A stretch of DNA of 64,000 bases from Variovorax paradoxus (GTDB taxonomy: Bacteria > Pseudomonadota > Gammaproteobacteria > Burkholderiales > Burkholderiaceae_C). The stretch lies in contig NZ_CP091716.1 of assembly GCF_022009635.1 (NCBI RefSeq), positions 7,310,501-7,374,500 on the forward strand. The letters are read 5' to 3'. Positions 43,270-51,798 of this stretch are shown here, piece by piece. The notes under the pieces are model-generated. The model was not told the DNA's origin and made no database searches. It was given only the letters and a program-made list of their open reading frames with translations. A program made the translations under genes and the position numbers. How positions within the stretch are numbered: position 1 is the first letter of the stretch; every line of letters starts with the position of its first letter.

Positions 43270-43880
43270 ACGCTCTCGCCAACAACCTGTGCATCGTGGA
43301 CGACGACGAGGCCGTGCGCCGCTCGCTGGGTCTGCTGCTGCTGTCGCGCGGCTATGCGGTGCAGACCTTCGCTTCGGGCGAGGCCTTCCTGGAAGGCGCC
43401 GACCTGCAGCGCGCGGGCTGCGCCATTCTCGACCTGCGCATGGACGGCATGAGCGGCCTGCAGGTGTTCGATGCGCTGCGCGCGCAGGACAGCCCCCTGG
43501 TGGTGATCTTCCTGTCCGGCCACGGCGACATCCCCATGGCGGTCGAGGCCGTGCAGAACGGCGCCTTCGGCTGGCTGGAGAAACCCTGCAACGACGAACA
43601 GTTGCTCGACAGCATCGCCCGCGCGCTGCGCCAGGCCGGCGAGAACGCCGTGCGACGGCAGGCCCGGCAGGCGGCACAGGCGCTGTGGGACAAGCTCACG
43701 CCGCGCGAGATGCAGGTGGCCCGCCTCGTCGCCGAAGGAAAGCCCAACAAGCAGATCGCGCTGGAACTCGCGCCACTGGAACAGCGCACGGTAGAAACGC
43801 ACCGCGCGCACGTGTTTGCGAAGCTGGGCTTGTCGAACAGCCACCAGCTCGATCGGTTCTTGCGTGAGCATGCGCTGTAG
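43266..43880 (+). CDS. FixJ/NarL-type response regulator
   Basis: A 204-residue partner of the kinase upstream, with a receiver domain (acidic pair at 12-14, phospho-acceptor Asp56 in LDLRMDG, Lys106 in LEKPC) and a LuxR-type helix-turn-helix at about 139-200 (KLTPREMQVARLVAEGKPNK, then RTVETHRAHVFAKLGLSN). The ATG at 43266 overlaps the kinase stop. It is likely to activate a transport or catabolic operon elsewhere, as FixJ/DctR/TodT relatives do. Confidence 0.94.
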   Translation: MNALANNLCIVDDDEAVRRSLGLLLLSRGYAVQTFASGEAFLEGADLQRAGCAILDLRMDGMSGLQVFDALRAQDSPLVVIFLSGHGDIPMAVEAVQNGAFGWLEKPCNDEQLLDSIARALRQAGENAVRRQARQAAQALWDKLTPREMQVARLVAEGKPNKQIALELAPLEQRTVETHRAHVFAKLGLSNSHQLDRFLREHAL

Positions 43881-43901
43881 CGCTGCGAGCCGGCACGCCG
43901 C

Positions 43902-44411
43902 ATGAACCCCTTGTCCGACATTCGCGCCGTGTGTTTCGATTGGGGCGGCACCCTGATGTCCGAAGAGGGGCCTCCCGACATCTCCATGGGCTTGTGGCCG
44001 ACCGTCCATGCCATCTCCGGCGCCGCCGAGTGCCTTGCCAGGCTGGCGAATCGGGTGCCACTTGCAATTGCGACCAACGCCTCGGTATCGCGCCGACCGA
44101 TGATCGAGCTCGCGCTCCAGCGGGTAGGCTTTGCCACTTATTTTTCCGAGATCTTTTGCTTCACGGATCTGGGCTATCGAAAGAGCCAACCCGAGTTCTG
44201 GCACGCAGTTGGCTCCGGACTCGGCCTGCAGCCGCAGCAGATCGCCATGATCGGCGACTCCTTCGAGCAGGACGCCTTCTACCCGAGGCGATTCGGCATC
44301 CAGGGTGTCTGGTTCAACCCGGCCGGGGCGCAGGCTCCAAGCCCACACTCCGGGATCCCGCAAGTGGCCGATCTTTCTGTCTTCGCGTCGTGGGTTCTTG
44401 AGGCGATCTGA
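43902..44411 (+). CDS. HAD-family hydrolase with DWGGT motif
   Basis: A 169-residue HAD-like protein. Motif I reads CFDWGGTL (Asp13 nucleophile), with Gly where most phosphatases have the second, general-acid Asp. Motif II is AIATNAS, the Lys region is LGYRKSQPEFW, and motif III is IGDSFEQDAF. The DWGGT form occurs in a known HAD subgroup (recollection), so it may still be active on a phosphoester or be a regulatory member. There is no clear ribosome site; the start follows the response regulator by 21 bases. Base composition falls below the genome average from here to about 45.66 kb. Confidence 0.8.
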   Translation: MNPLSDIRAVCFDWGGTLMSEEGPPDISMGLWPTVHAISGAAECLARLANRVPLAIATNASVSRRPMIELALQRVGFATYFSEIFCFTDLGYRKSQPEFWHAVGSGLGLQPQQIAMIGDSFEQDAFYPRRFGIQGVWFNPAGAQAPSPHSGIPQVADLSVFASWVLEAI

Positions 44412-44462
44412 TCTCAGGGTCAACGCATTCGACTGGTCAACACTTATCACTCCCGAATTGCC

Positions 44463-44891
44463 ATGGGCTACAACGTATACATCACTCGCCGCGAAGACTG
44501 GTTCGCCGAAGACGGTCCTGAGATCTCCCAGCAGGAGTGGATCGACCTCGTTCATACCGACAAGGAAATGCGGCTCGACGGATACGCCGAAGCCAGAACA
44601 GCCAACGGAGATGTGCTTCGCGTGAATGACGAGAGCATGGCCGTATGGATCGAGTATTCCAAGCACGACGTCGACGGAAACGCGGCCTGGATCTGGCACC
44701 ACCAAGGCAACATCGTCGCAAAGAACCCCGATCAAGAAATTCGGCGCAAGATGTGGCGGTTGGCTCAAGCCGTTTCGGCCAAGGTGCAGGGAGACGACTC
44801 AGAACTCTACGGCGCAGATGGCCAGATGTTGTTTCAGGAAACACCCGTGGAGGAAGAGGCCCGGAGCAAACCTTGGTGGCGTGTCTGGTGA
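44463..44891 (+). CDS. Hypothetical protein
   Basis: A 142-residue soluble acidic protein starting MGYNVYITRREDWFAE, with no signal or membrane helix. It is rich in Trp and Asp/Glu (QQEWIDLVHTDKEM, WIEYSKHDVDGNAAWIWHHQ) and ends in KPWWRVW. No family was recognised. Proteins of this kind are often found in accessory clusters, sometimes as immunity proteins, but that is speculative here. GC is lower than in the flanking core genes. Confidence 0.7.
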   Translation: MGYNVYITRREDWFAEDGPEISQQEWIDLVHTDKEMRLDGYAEARTANGDVLRVNDESMAVWIEYSKHDVDGNAAWIWHHQGNIVAKNPDQEIRRKMWRLAQAVSAKVQGDDSELYGADGQMLFQETPVEEEARSKPWWRVW

Positions 44892-44918
44892 GAACTAGGT
44901 CACCCCGAATGGAGAGCG

Positions 44919-45329
44919 ATGATGGAAGAGCAGATTGTTCGAGCGGCTATCGATCGACATTGGGCCGCGTCCGCTGCGGGCGATCGGGTCACCGAGCACG
45001 AGATCTATCACGACGACGCCGTATGCACCTACCCGCAGTCAGGTGAGGTCATCCATGGGCGGCAGAACCTGCAAGCACTACGAAGCCATCACCCAGGCAA
45101 GCCTTCAGGGTTTGTTGTCCGGCGAATCGTAGGAGAGGGAAATCTCTGGGTGACCGAATATGCGATCGACTATGAGGGCAAGAGCGCCTTCACGGTGAGC
45201 ATCATGGAATTCCGGGATGGAAAGGTCGCGCGCGAGACCCAGTACTTTGCAGATCCTTTCGAGGCTCCTGCCTGGCGCGAGCAGTGGGTTCAGACAGGAA
45301 CGCCAGGCAAAGCAGTAGACCGTCAATGA
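44919..45329 (+). CDS. NTF2/SnoaL-like family protein
   Basis: A 136-residue protein with the cone-like NTF2 fold signature: RAAIDRHWAASAAGD, then VTEHEIYHDDAVCTYPQSGE, VIHGRQNLQALRS and a closing FRDGKVARETQYFADPFE. Proteins of this fold include isomerases, dehydratases and many uncharacterised binding proteins. GGAGA precedes the ATG at 44919. Its stop overlaps the start of the next small gene by 4 bases. Confidence 0.85.
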   Translation: MMEEQIVRAAIDRHWAASAAGDRVTEHEIYHDDAVCTYPQSGEVIHGRQNLQALRSHHPGKPSGFVVRRIVGEGNLWVTEYAIDYEGKSAFTVSIMEFRDGKVARETQYFADPFEAPAWREQWVQTGTPGKAVDRQ

Positions 45330-45661
45330 GCAGACAGACTTCGACTGCTGCACCGCCTCCGAGAGAAATCAATCTATCGGACGCACGAGCGCTCGCTGCC
45401 GTGCAAGCGAAGGCCATGCTCGACACCAGCGAGGCCGATATGCTGTCTCCCGACTACGTCGAGGCCGAAGGCTGCTGGATTTTCTTCAGAAGTCGCGAAC
45501 TGACGTTACCGTCGCACATGGAGCTCCCCGCTTCTGCGGCTTAGGCCGTCAGCAAATGGGGCGAAGTTCGAATAGTTGCGGATTGCTCCGACAGCCCAGA
45601 TCAAATGAATTCGCTGCTCGCGCTTCTATCCGACTTTTTCCTTCGCAACGAGCGGCGATAA
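45326..45661 (+). pseudogene. Imm35/YrhB-like small protein interrupted by an amber codon
   Basis: The ATG at 45326 overlaps the NTF2-like stop. The frame reads 72 residues (YVEAEGCWIFFRSREL near the middle), then TAG at 45542-45544, and stays open for a further 38 codons, AVSKWGEVRIVADCSDSP and onward, to TAA at 45661. The halves join as one protein of about 111 residues resembling Imm35/YrhB-domain proteins, where Trp is likely at the TAG position; TGG to TAG is a single change. So the gene is probably truncated. The family assignment is from memory of the motif pattern. Confidence 0.6.
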
Positions 45662-45711
45662 AGAACAACCGACTCACTCGCGGGTCGGTCGATCGACGGC
45701 CGCACCACCCG

Positions 45712-46455
45712 CTACGGCGCCGACCTCGTCAACCGCATCGAGACCGAGAACCTGTCCGCCGGATGAACCGAAATGGACACCTCGAAGGCCTGCCCATCGG
45801 CATCCAGGTACTGCCGCACGATCTTCAGTGCGGCAGCGCCCTGCTCCACGAGCAGGGCCTTCGCCATTGCGGCGTCCTTCACGGTGCAGGCGCGCACGTC
45901 CTGGTGGATCTCGGCGATCTGGCGGTCATAGCGGGTGCCGATGAGTGAACTGATCAAGGTCTCGGGCGACTCGCGCACGATCTCGCCGATTTCCGAATAG
46001 GCCGGGTCGACGTACACATCGGTCCACCCGATGGGGCCGCTCTCGCTGCCGCCGTCGAGCCGCAGGCTGGAGATTCGCAGCCAGCGCGCGCCGGGCGCGC
46101 ACCCCAGGTCCTCGGCCACCGCGCCGGCAACGGCCACCTCCTCGATCGATTGCACCTGCCGCAAGTGCTCGGTGCCGAAGTGCACCAGGTCGTCCACCGA
46201 CGCGAGCGTCGGGCGAAAGGTGTCGCGCGGCTTGGCGGCCTCGACGCGCGTGCCCACGTTCTTGCGGCGCGACACCAGGCCCAGGCGCTGGAGTTCGGCC
46301 AGCGCGGCGCGCACGGTGTGCCGGCTGGTCTTGTAGTGATTGCAGAGCTCGAGCTCCGTGGGAAGCAGCGACCCGAGGGCGAAGTGACCGCTCGTGATGG
46401 CGTCGGTCAGGTGGCGCGAAATGTCGCTGTGGTGAGGCTTGGTTGGCGAAGACAT
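45712..46455 (-). CDS. GntR-family transcriptional regulator, HutC/UTRA type
   Basis: A 247-residue regulator with an N-terminal winged helix-turn-helix (LLPTELELCNHYKTSRHTVR, then LAELQRLGLVSRRKNVGTRV) and a C-terminal UTRA effector domain (about 85-240). The start at 46455 is chosen because TTGAGGG lies just upstream; longer starts at 46479 and 46500 have no ribosome site. It is divergent from the lyase-DctA-Bug-fumarase operon, and two palindromic operators lie between them. Loss of repression by a substrate or product of the operon is the simplest model. Confidence 0.92.
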   Translation of the reverse strand: MSSPTKPHHSDISRHLTDAITSGHFALGSLLPTELELCNHYKTSRHTVRAALAELQRLGLVSRRKNVGTRVEAAKPRDTFRPTLASVDDLVHFGTEHLRQVQSIEEVAVAGAVAEDLGCAPGARWLRISSLRLDGGSESGPIGWTDVYVDPAYSEIGEIVRESPETLISSLIGTRYDRQIAEIHQDVRACTVKDAAMAKALLVEQGAAALKIVRQYLDADGQAFEVSISVHPADRFSVSMRLTRSAP

Positions 46456-46507
46456 GTTGCCCTCAAGGATCGCATTCATGGTGCCAAGGGTAAACCCCAA
46501 TTCGCCG

Positions 46508-46550
46508 AATATGTTCGGACATATTAAAGTTCAATATGTCCGAACATATT
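46508..46550. promoter_or_regulatory. Twin palindromic operators for the GntR regulator
   Basis: AATATGTTCGGACATATT (46508-46525) and AATATGTCCGAACATATT (46533-46550) are exact reverse complements of each other, and each is nearly palindromic. They are spaced 25 bases centre to centre, close to two helix turns plus, in the 127-base divergent gap between the GntR gene and the lyase. Cooperative binding of two dimers is likely. The regulator's identity is inferred from adjacency. Confidence 0.75.
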
Positions 46551-46582
46551 AACGTTCGTCAGTTCCATATTCAACGACTCCA

Positions 46583-47965
46583 ATGAACACCACCCGCACC
46601 TCGATCCCGATGGCCAGCACCGTCGTCGACTCCATCCTGTTCCGCGACGCCTTCGGCACGCAGAAGATGCGGCAGCTGTTTTCCGACGGCGCGCTGGTCC
46701 AGCGCTACATCGACGCCGAAGTCGCGCTGGCCAAGGCCGAGGCGCGCGTCGGCGTGATCCCGGCCGAGGCGGCCGAGGTGATCGAGCGCGAATCGAAGAT
46801 CGAGCGCATCGACTTCGACCACATGCGCGAAGAGACGGACATCGTCGGCTACCCGATCCTGCCGCTGGTGCACCAGCTGGTCGCCATGTGCGGCGAAGCG
46901 GGCCGCTACGTGCACTGGGGCGCGACCACGCAGGACATCATGGACACCGCGGTGGCACTGCAGGTGCGCGACGCGCTCGACAGCATCGACGGGGACATCC
47001 GCGAGCTGCGCGGCATCCTGGCCGAACTTGCGAAGAAGCACCGCGATACGCCGATGGCCGGCCGCACCCACCTGCAGCAGGCGCTGCCCGTGACCTTCGG
47101 CTACAAGGTCGCGATCTGGCTGGCCATGTTCGACCGGCACCAGCAGCGCATTGCCGAGCTGCGCCCGCGCGTGGCGGTGGTCGAGTTCGCGGGCGCCGCG
47201 GGCACGCTGGCCTCGCTGGGCGACAAGGGCTTCGAAGTGCAGAAGGCCATGGCCGAGGAACTGAAGCTGGGCGTGCCCGCCACCACCTGGCACGTGGCGC
47301 GCGACGGCTTCGCGGAGGCAGTGAACCTGCTGGCGCTGGTCACGGGCTCGCTGGGCAAGATCGCGCTGGACATCATGATCATGGCCTCGACGGAGTTCGC
47401 CGAGGTGTACGAGCCCTTCGTGAAGGGCCGCGGCGCCTCGAGCACGATGCCGCAGAAGCGCAACCCGATCTCCAGCGAGCTGATGCTGGCCGCCTCCAAG
47501 GCGGTGCGCCAGCACGCGGGGCTGATGGTCGACGCCATGGTGCAGGACTTCGAGCGCGCCACGGGCCCGTGGCATGCCGAGTGGATCGCGATTCCCGAGA
47601 GCTTCATCCTCACCTCGGGCGCGTTGCACCAGGCCAAGTTCGCGCTGGGCGGACTGATCGTCGACGAGGCGCGCATGAAGCACAACCTGGGCATCAGCCG
47701 AGGCCTGATCGTGGCCGAGGCCGTGATGATGGGCATGGCGCCTCACATCGGCCGCCAGCAGGCGCACGACGTGGTCTACGACGCCTGCCGCACCGTCAAT
47801 GAAAAGGGCGGCACGCTGGCCGAGGCGCTCGCCGCGCTGCCCGAAGTCACGAAGCACTTCGACCGCGCCACCATCGACCGCCTGACCGACCCGGCCAACT
47901 ACCTGGGCCTCGCACCGCAGATGGTGGACCGCGCGCTCGCGCTGTCCGCCGAAGTGGCGCACTGA
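46583..47965 (+). CDS. Aspartase/fumarase-superfamily lyase
   Basis: A 460-residue lyase of the superfamily that includes adenylosuccinate lyase, argininosuccinate lyase and 3-carboxymuconate cycloisomerase. Visible signatures are GATTQDIMDTAV, AGRTHLQQALPVTFG and the loop GASSTMPQKRNPISSE at about residues 284-299. Enzymes of this group eliminate fumarate or cyclise a carboxymuconate. An aspartate-N-adduct substrate yielding fumarate would fit the fumarase and dicarboxylate transporter downstream, but PcaB-like activity cannot be excluded. The start at 46583 has only a weak ribosome site; MASTVVDSI at 46610 is an alternative. Confidence 0.82.
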   Translation: MNTTRTSIPMASTVVDSILFRDAFGTQKMRQLFSDGALVQRYIDAEVALAKAEARVGVIPAEAAEVIERESKIERIDFDHMREETDIVGYPILPLVHQLVAMCGEAGRYVHWGATTQDIMDTAVALQVRDALDSIDGDIRELRGILAELAKKHRDTPMAGRTHLQQALPVTFGYKVAIWLAMFDRHQQRIAELRPRVAVVEFAGAAGTLASLGDKGFEVQKAMAEELKLGVPATTWHVARDGFAEAVNLLALVTGSLGKIALDIMIMASTEFAEVYEPFVKGRGASSTMPQKRNPISSELMLAASKAVRQHAGLMVDAMVQDFERATGPWHAEWIAIPESFILTSGALHQAKFALGGLIVDEARMKHNLGISRGLIVAEAVMMGMAPHIGRQQAHDVVYDACRTVNEKGGTLAEALAALPEVTKHFDRATIDRLTDPANYLGLAPQMVDRALALSAEVAH

Positions 47966-47986
47966 ACCTCGGCGCGGAGAAACTTC

Positions 47987-49375
47987 ATGACCACCATGCA
48001 AGCGCCCAAGCCGCTGCCCTGGTATCGCAAGCTCGGCATGCAGGTGCTGCTGTCGCTGGTACTGGGCATCGCCGTCGGCTTCGTGTTTCCGAAGTTCGCC
48101 TCGCAGCTCAAGCTGCTGGGCGACATGTTCCTGTCGCTCATCAAGGCCGGCGTCGCGCCGCTCGTGTTTCTCACCATCGTGCACGGCATTGCCTCGGCGG
48201 GCGACGTGAAGAGCGCCGGGCGGGTCGGCTGGCGCGCCATTCTCTATTTCGAGGTGGTCTCGACGATCGCGCTGGTGGTGGGCCTCTTCGCGGGCAACCT
48301 GCTGGGCATCGGCAAAGGCATGGCCACCGTGGCGGGCGGCGCGGCGGCACCGGCCGCGGCCAAGGCGGCGCCGCCGCAGGGCTTCCTGGAGTTCATGGCG
48401 CACATCGTGCCGGACAACTTCGTCGGCGCCTTCGCCAAGGGCGAACTGCTGCAGGTGGTGGTGCTGGCGGTGATGGTGGGCATCGGCATCCTGGCCATTC
48501 CGGATGCACGCCGCGCGCGCATCAACGAGGGCCTGGACAACATCTCCGAAGTGCTGTTCTCGTTCATCAACCTGGTGATGAAGCTCGCGCCCATCGGCAC
48601 TTTCGGCGCGGTGGCCTATTCGGTGGGCAGCAACGGCACTGCCGTGCTGGTGGCGCTCGCGCAGTTGGTGCTGAGCTTCTATGCCGTGGTGTTCCTCTTC
48701 ATCGCGGTGGTGATGGGGCTGATCGCCAGGCTGGCCGGCTTCAGCCTGTGGCGCTTTCTTCGCTTCATCAAGGACGAGATCCTGATCGTGCTGGGCACCG
48801 CGTCTTCGGAAAGCGCCCTGCCCCGCCTGCTGATCAAGCTGGAACGCCTCGGCTGCGCCAAGCAGACGGTGGGCCTGGTGCTGCCCACCGGCTATGCCTT
48901 CAACCTGGACGGCACCTCGCTGTTCATGGCCATGGGCGTGATGTTCATCTCGCATGCCTACGGCGTTCCGCTCACGCTCGACCACCAGATCGGCATCCTG
49001 CTGCTGATGCTGCTGACCTCGAAGGGCGCCGCAACCGTCTCTGGCGGCTCGTTCGTGGTGTTCGCGGCGACCGTCACCTCCACCGGCATGCTGCCCGTCG
49101 AGGGGCTGGCCGTGATCTTCGGCGTGTACCGCTTCCTGTCGATGGCCATCGCCACCTGCAACACCATCGGCAACAGCGTGGCGACGGTGGTGGTCGCCAA
49201 GTGGTCCGGCACCTTCGACGCGAAGACCGCCGAGCGGCACCTGTACCCCGAGCGCCATCCCGATGCCGCCGCGGCCGACGCGGCCCTTGCCGACGGCAAC
49301 CTGCTGAACGAAGACGCGCGCGATGCCAACCCGCACCCGGGCGGCATCCCCACGTCCAGGCCCCACCCGGTCTGA
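47987..49375 (+). CDS. DctA-like dicarboxylate:cation symporter (DAACS family)
   Basis: A 462-residue membrane protein of the DAACS family, with GGAG 7 bases before the ATG. It has about eight hydrophobic helices plus the re-entrant Ser-rich motif (LGTASSESALPRLLIKLE) and the conserved GYAFNLDGTSLFMAM and SKGAATVSGGSFVV segments. It would import a C4-dicarboxylate or related acid with cations. The Ala/Pro-rich insert around residues 115-125 and the extended C-terminus are mild oddities. It lies 21 bases after the lyase, in the same operon. Confidence 0.93.
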   Translation: MTTMQAPKPLPWYRKLGMQVLLSLVLGIAVGFVFPKFASQLKLLGDMFLSLIKAGVAPLVFLTIVHGIASAGDVKSAGRVGWRAILYFEVVSTIALVVGLFAGNLLGIGKGMATVAGGAAAPAAAKAAPPQGFLEFMAHIVPDNFVGAFAKGELLQVVVLAVMVGIGILAIPDARRARINEGLDNISEVLFSFINLVMKLAPIGTFGAVAYSVGSNGTAVLVALAQLVLSFYAVVFLFIAVVMGLIARLAGFSLWRFLRFIKDEILIVLGTASSESALPRLLIKLERLGCAKQTVGLVLPTGYAFNLDGTSLFMAMGVMFISHAYGVPLTLDHQIGILLLMLLTSKGAATVSGGSFVVFAATVTSTGMLPVEGLAVIFGVYRFLSMAIATCNTIGNSVATVVVAKWSGTFDAKTAERHLYPERHPDAAAADAALADGNLLNEDARDANPHPGGIPTSRPHPV

Positions 49376-49405
49376 ACAAGAAAACCAACCGAGGAGACAA
49401 GCAAG

Positions 49406-50395
49406 ATGATCGATATCAGGAAACTCGCCGCCCGCGCCCTTTTGGGCACGGCGCTCGCCACGGCCGCCTATGGCGCCGTCGCGCAGGCCTGGCCCGCCAA
49501 GCCGGTGACATGGATCGTGCCGTTCGCGGCCGGCGGGCCCACCGATGCACTGGCGCGTGCGATGGCCGAGCGGGTCGCGCGGGAGCTGGGCCAGCCGATC
49601 GTCATCGACAACGCACCCGGCGCCGGCGGCACGGTGGGGGCGGCCAAGGCATCGCGTGCGGTACCCGACGGCTACACGATGCTGGTCGGGCACATGGGCT
49701 ACATGGGCGCGGCGCCCGCCCTCTACAAGAAGCTCGCCTACGACCCGGTGAAAGACTTCGCGCCCGTGTTCCGCTTTCCCGATACGCCGCTGGTGCTGAT
49801 GGTGCGCAAGGAACACCCGGCCAAGGACATCAAGGCGCTGGTCGACTTCGGCAAGGCCAACCCCGACAAGCTCTTCATCAGCAACGCCGGCGTCGGCTCC
49901 AGCTCGCACCTCATCGCGGCACTGTTCGCGGCTTCGGCCGGCATCAGGATCTCGCAGGTGCCGTACAAGGGCGCGGGGCCGGCGCTGATCGACGTGATCG
50001 GCGGCCAGGTCGACGGCATCTTCGACCAGACCAACACCGCGCTGCCGCAGATCAAGGAAGCGAAAGTGCGTGCGCTGGCCGTGACCTCGAAGGTGCGGCT
50101 GCCGCAGCTCAAAGACGTGCCGACGCTCGCCGAAACGGTGCTGCCGGGCTTCGAGGCCTCGACGTGGTACGGCATCTACGCGCCCAGGGGCACGCCGCAA
50201 TCGGTGCTCGACAAGGTGCAGCAGGCCTACATGAAGGTCATGGGCGACAAGGCCTTCACCGACAAGCTCGCCGAGCAAGCCATACAGATGCTGCCGACGG
50301 AGCAATACACGGGCGCCGCGCTCGGCAGGCACACCGAGGTCGAGGTGGCGCGATGGAAGACCGTGGCCGCCAAGACCAACATCTCGCTGGACTGA
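49406..50395 (+). CDS. Bug-family tripartite tricarboxylate transporter binding protein
   Basis: A 329-residue periplasmic protein with a signal peptide ending near VAQA. Features are the Bug pattern WPAKPVTWIVPFAAGGPTDA, IVIDNAPGAGGTVGAAKASR and GQVDGIFDQTNTALPQIKEA. It has AGGAG before its start. These proteins usually bind carboxylic acids for a TctAB permease, but no TctA or TctB gene is near, a common state for Bug proteins in Burkholderiales. Its stop is 4 bases before the fumarase start. Confidence 0.92.
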   Translation: MIDIRKLAARALLGTALATAAYGAVAQAWPAKPVTWIVPFAAGGPTDALARAMAERVARELGQPIVIDNAPGAGGTVGAAKASRAVPDGYTMLVGHMGYMGAAPALYKKLAYDPVKDFAPVFRFPDTPLVLMVRKEHPAKDIKALVDFGKANPDKLFISNAGVGSSSHLIAALFAASAGIRISQVPYKGAGPALIDVIGGQVDGIFDQTNTALPQIKEAKVRALAVTSKVRLPQLKDVPTLAETVLPGFEASTWYGIYAPRGTPQSVLDKVQQAYMKVMGDKAFTDKLAEQAIQMLPTEQYTGAALGRHTEVEVARWKTVAAKTNISLD

Positions 50396-50399
50396 CACG

Positions 50400-51782
50400 A
50401 TGACCGCCATGCGCATCGAGCACGACGCCTTCGGCCCGGTGGAAATCCCGGCCGGTAAATACTGGGGCGCGCAGACGCAACGCGCCGCGAGCGTATTCGA
50501 GGTCGGCACCGAGCGCTTTCCTGCCTGTCTGCTGCATGCCTTCGGCCTGCAGAAGATCGCGGCGGCCCGGGCCAACGAACGCTGCGGCGCGCTCGACGCC
50601 GCGTTGGCCGCGCAGATCGTCGTCGCGGCCGAAGAGCTGTCGCGTGGCCTCTTCGACGCGCATTTTCCGCTCACCGTCTGGCAGACCGGCTCGGGTACGC
50701 AGACGAACATGAATGCCAACGAGGTCATCGCGAACCGCGCCAACGAACTGCTCGGGCAGCCGCTGGGCACCAAGTCGCCGGTGCATCCCAACGACCACGT
50801 GAACGCCTCGCAGTCGTCCAACGACAGCTTCCCGACGGTGATGCACATCGCTGCCGCCATGGAGCTGACCGGGCGCCTGCTGCCATCGCTTGCCGTGTTG
50901 AAAAGCGCCCTGGAGGAACGCGCCCTCGCCTTCGCCGGCGCCGTCAAAGTGGCGCGCACGCACCTGATGGACGCCGTGCCGATGACCATGGGCCAAGCCT
51001 TCGATGCCTTCGCATGGCAGGTGGGCAACGGCATGGCGCGGCTGCAGGACGCCTTGCCGCGTCTGCTGGTGGTCGCGCAGGGCGGCACGGCGGCCGGCAC
51101 CGGGCTCAATGCGCCGAAGAATTTCGACGTGCTGTTCTGCGAGGAACTCGTCGGCCTGACCAATCTTCAGTTCAAGCCGCATCCGTGCAAGTTCGAGGGC
51201 ATGTCGGGCCACGACGCGCTGGTGGAGCTGTCGGGGGCGCTGAACGTGGTCGCCACCTCGCTGATGAAGATCGCCAACGACATCCGCTGGATGGGGTCGG
51301 GCCCGCGCTGCGGCATCGGCGAACTGGTGGTGCCGGACGACGGCCTGACCTCGTCGATCATGCCCGGCAAGCGCAACCCGACCATCGCGGAAGTGCTGGC
51401 CCAGGCGGCCATGCAGGTCATCGGCAACCACGTGACGGTGACCATGGCCGGCGCATCGGGCAACTTCGAACTCAACGTGGCCAAGCCGGTGCTGATCCAC
51501 AACGTGCTCCAGTCCATTCGCGTGATGGCGGACAGCGCGCGCGTCTTCGCAGGCAAACTGGTGGCCGGGCTGGAAGTCGACCGCGAGCGCCTGGCGTCGA
51601 ACCTGGGCAATGCGCTGCTGGCAGTGACCGCGCTGAATCCGGTGCTGGGCTACGACAAGGTGGCGCGCATCACGCGCACGGCCATGGAGCGCGGCATCTC
51701 ACCGCGCGATGCGGCCGTCGAACTCGGCCTCCTCAGCGCCGAGACGTACGACAGGCTGATGGCTGAATCGCTTCCCCGGTGA
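50400..51782 (+). CDS. fumC: Class II fumarate hydratase
   Basis: A 460-residue fumarase that hydrates fumarate to malate. Signatures are SGTQTNMNANEV, HPNDHVNASQSSNDSFPT (about 128-145) and the loop TSSIMPGKRNPT (about 318-329). In most FumC proteins the loop is GSSIMPGKVNP, so Arg replaces Val here. It is the last gene of the GntR-controlled operon. Having fumarase beside a fumarate-releasing lyase and a dicarboxylate porter suggests the operon channels a substrate through fumarate to malate. Confidence 0.93.
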   Translation: MTAMRIEHDAFGPVEIPAGKYWGAQTQRAASVFEVGTERFPACLLHAFGLQKIAAARANERCGALDAALAAQIVVAAEELSRGLFDAHFPLTVWQTGSGTQTNMNANEVIANRANELLGQPLGTKSPVHPNDHVNASQSSNDSFPTVMHIAAAMELTGRLLPSLAVLKSALEERALAFAGAVKVARTHLMDAVPMTMGQAFDAFAWQVGNGMARLQDALPRLLVVAQGGTAAGTGLNAPKNFDVLFCEELVGLTNLQFKPHPCKFEGMSGHDALVELSGALNVVATSLMKIANDIRWMGSGPRCGIGELVVPDDGLTSSIMPGKRNPTIAEVLAQAAMQVIGNHVTVTMAGASGNFELNVAKPVLIHNVLQSIRVMADSARVFAGKLVAGLEVDRERLASNLGNALLAVTALNPVLGYDKVARITRTAMERGISPRDAAVELGLLSAETYDRLMAESLPR

Positions 51783-51798
51783 GCCTCGGTTGGGCGCT

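Noticed and set aside
46571..51163. A 1530-residue open frame on the minus strand
   Set aside because: It lies across the lyase, symporter, Bug and fumarase genes, whose motifs are clear on the plus strand. Long antisense frames of low-complexity Arg/Gly/His-rich sequence are normal in GC-rich DNA.
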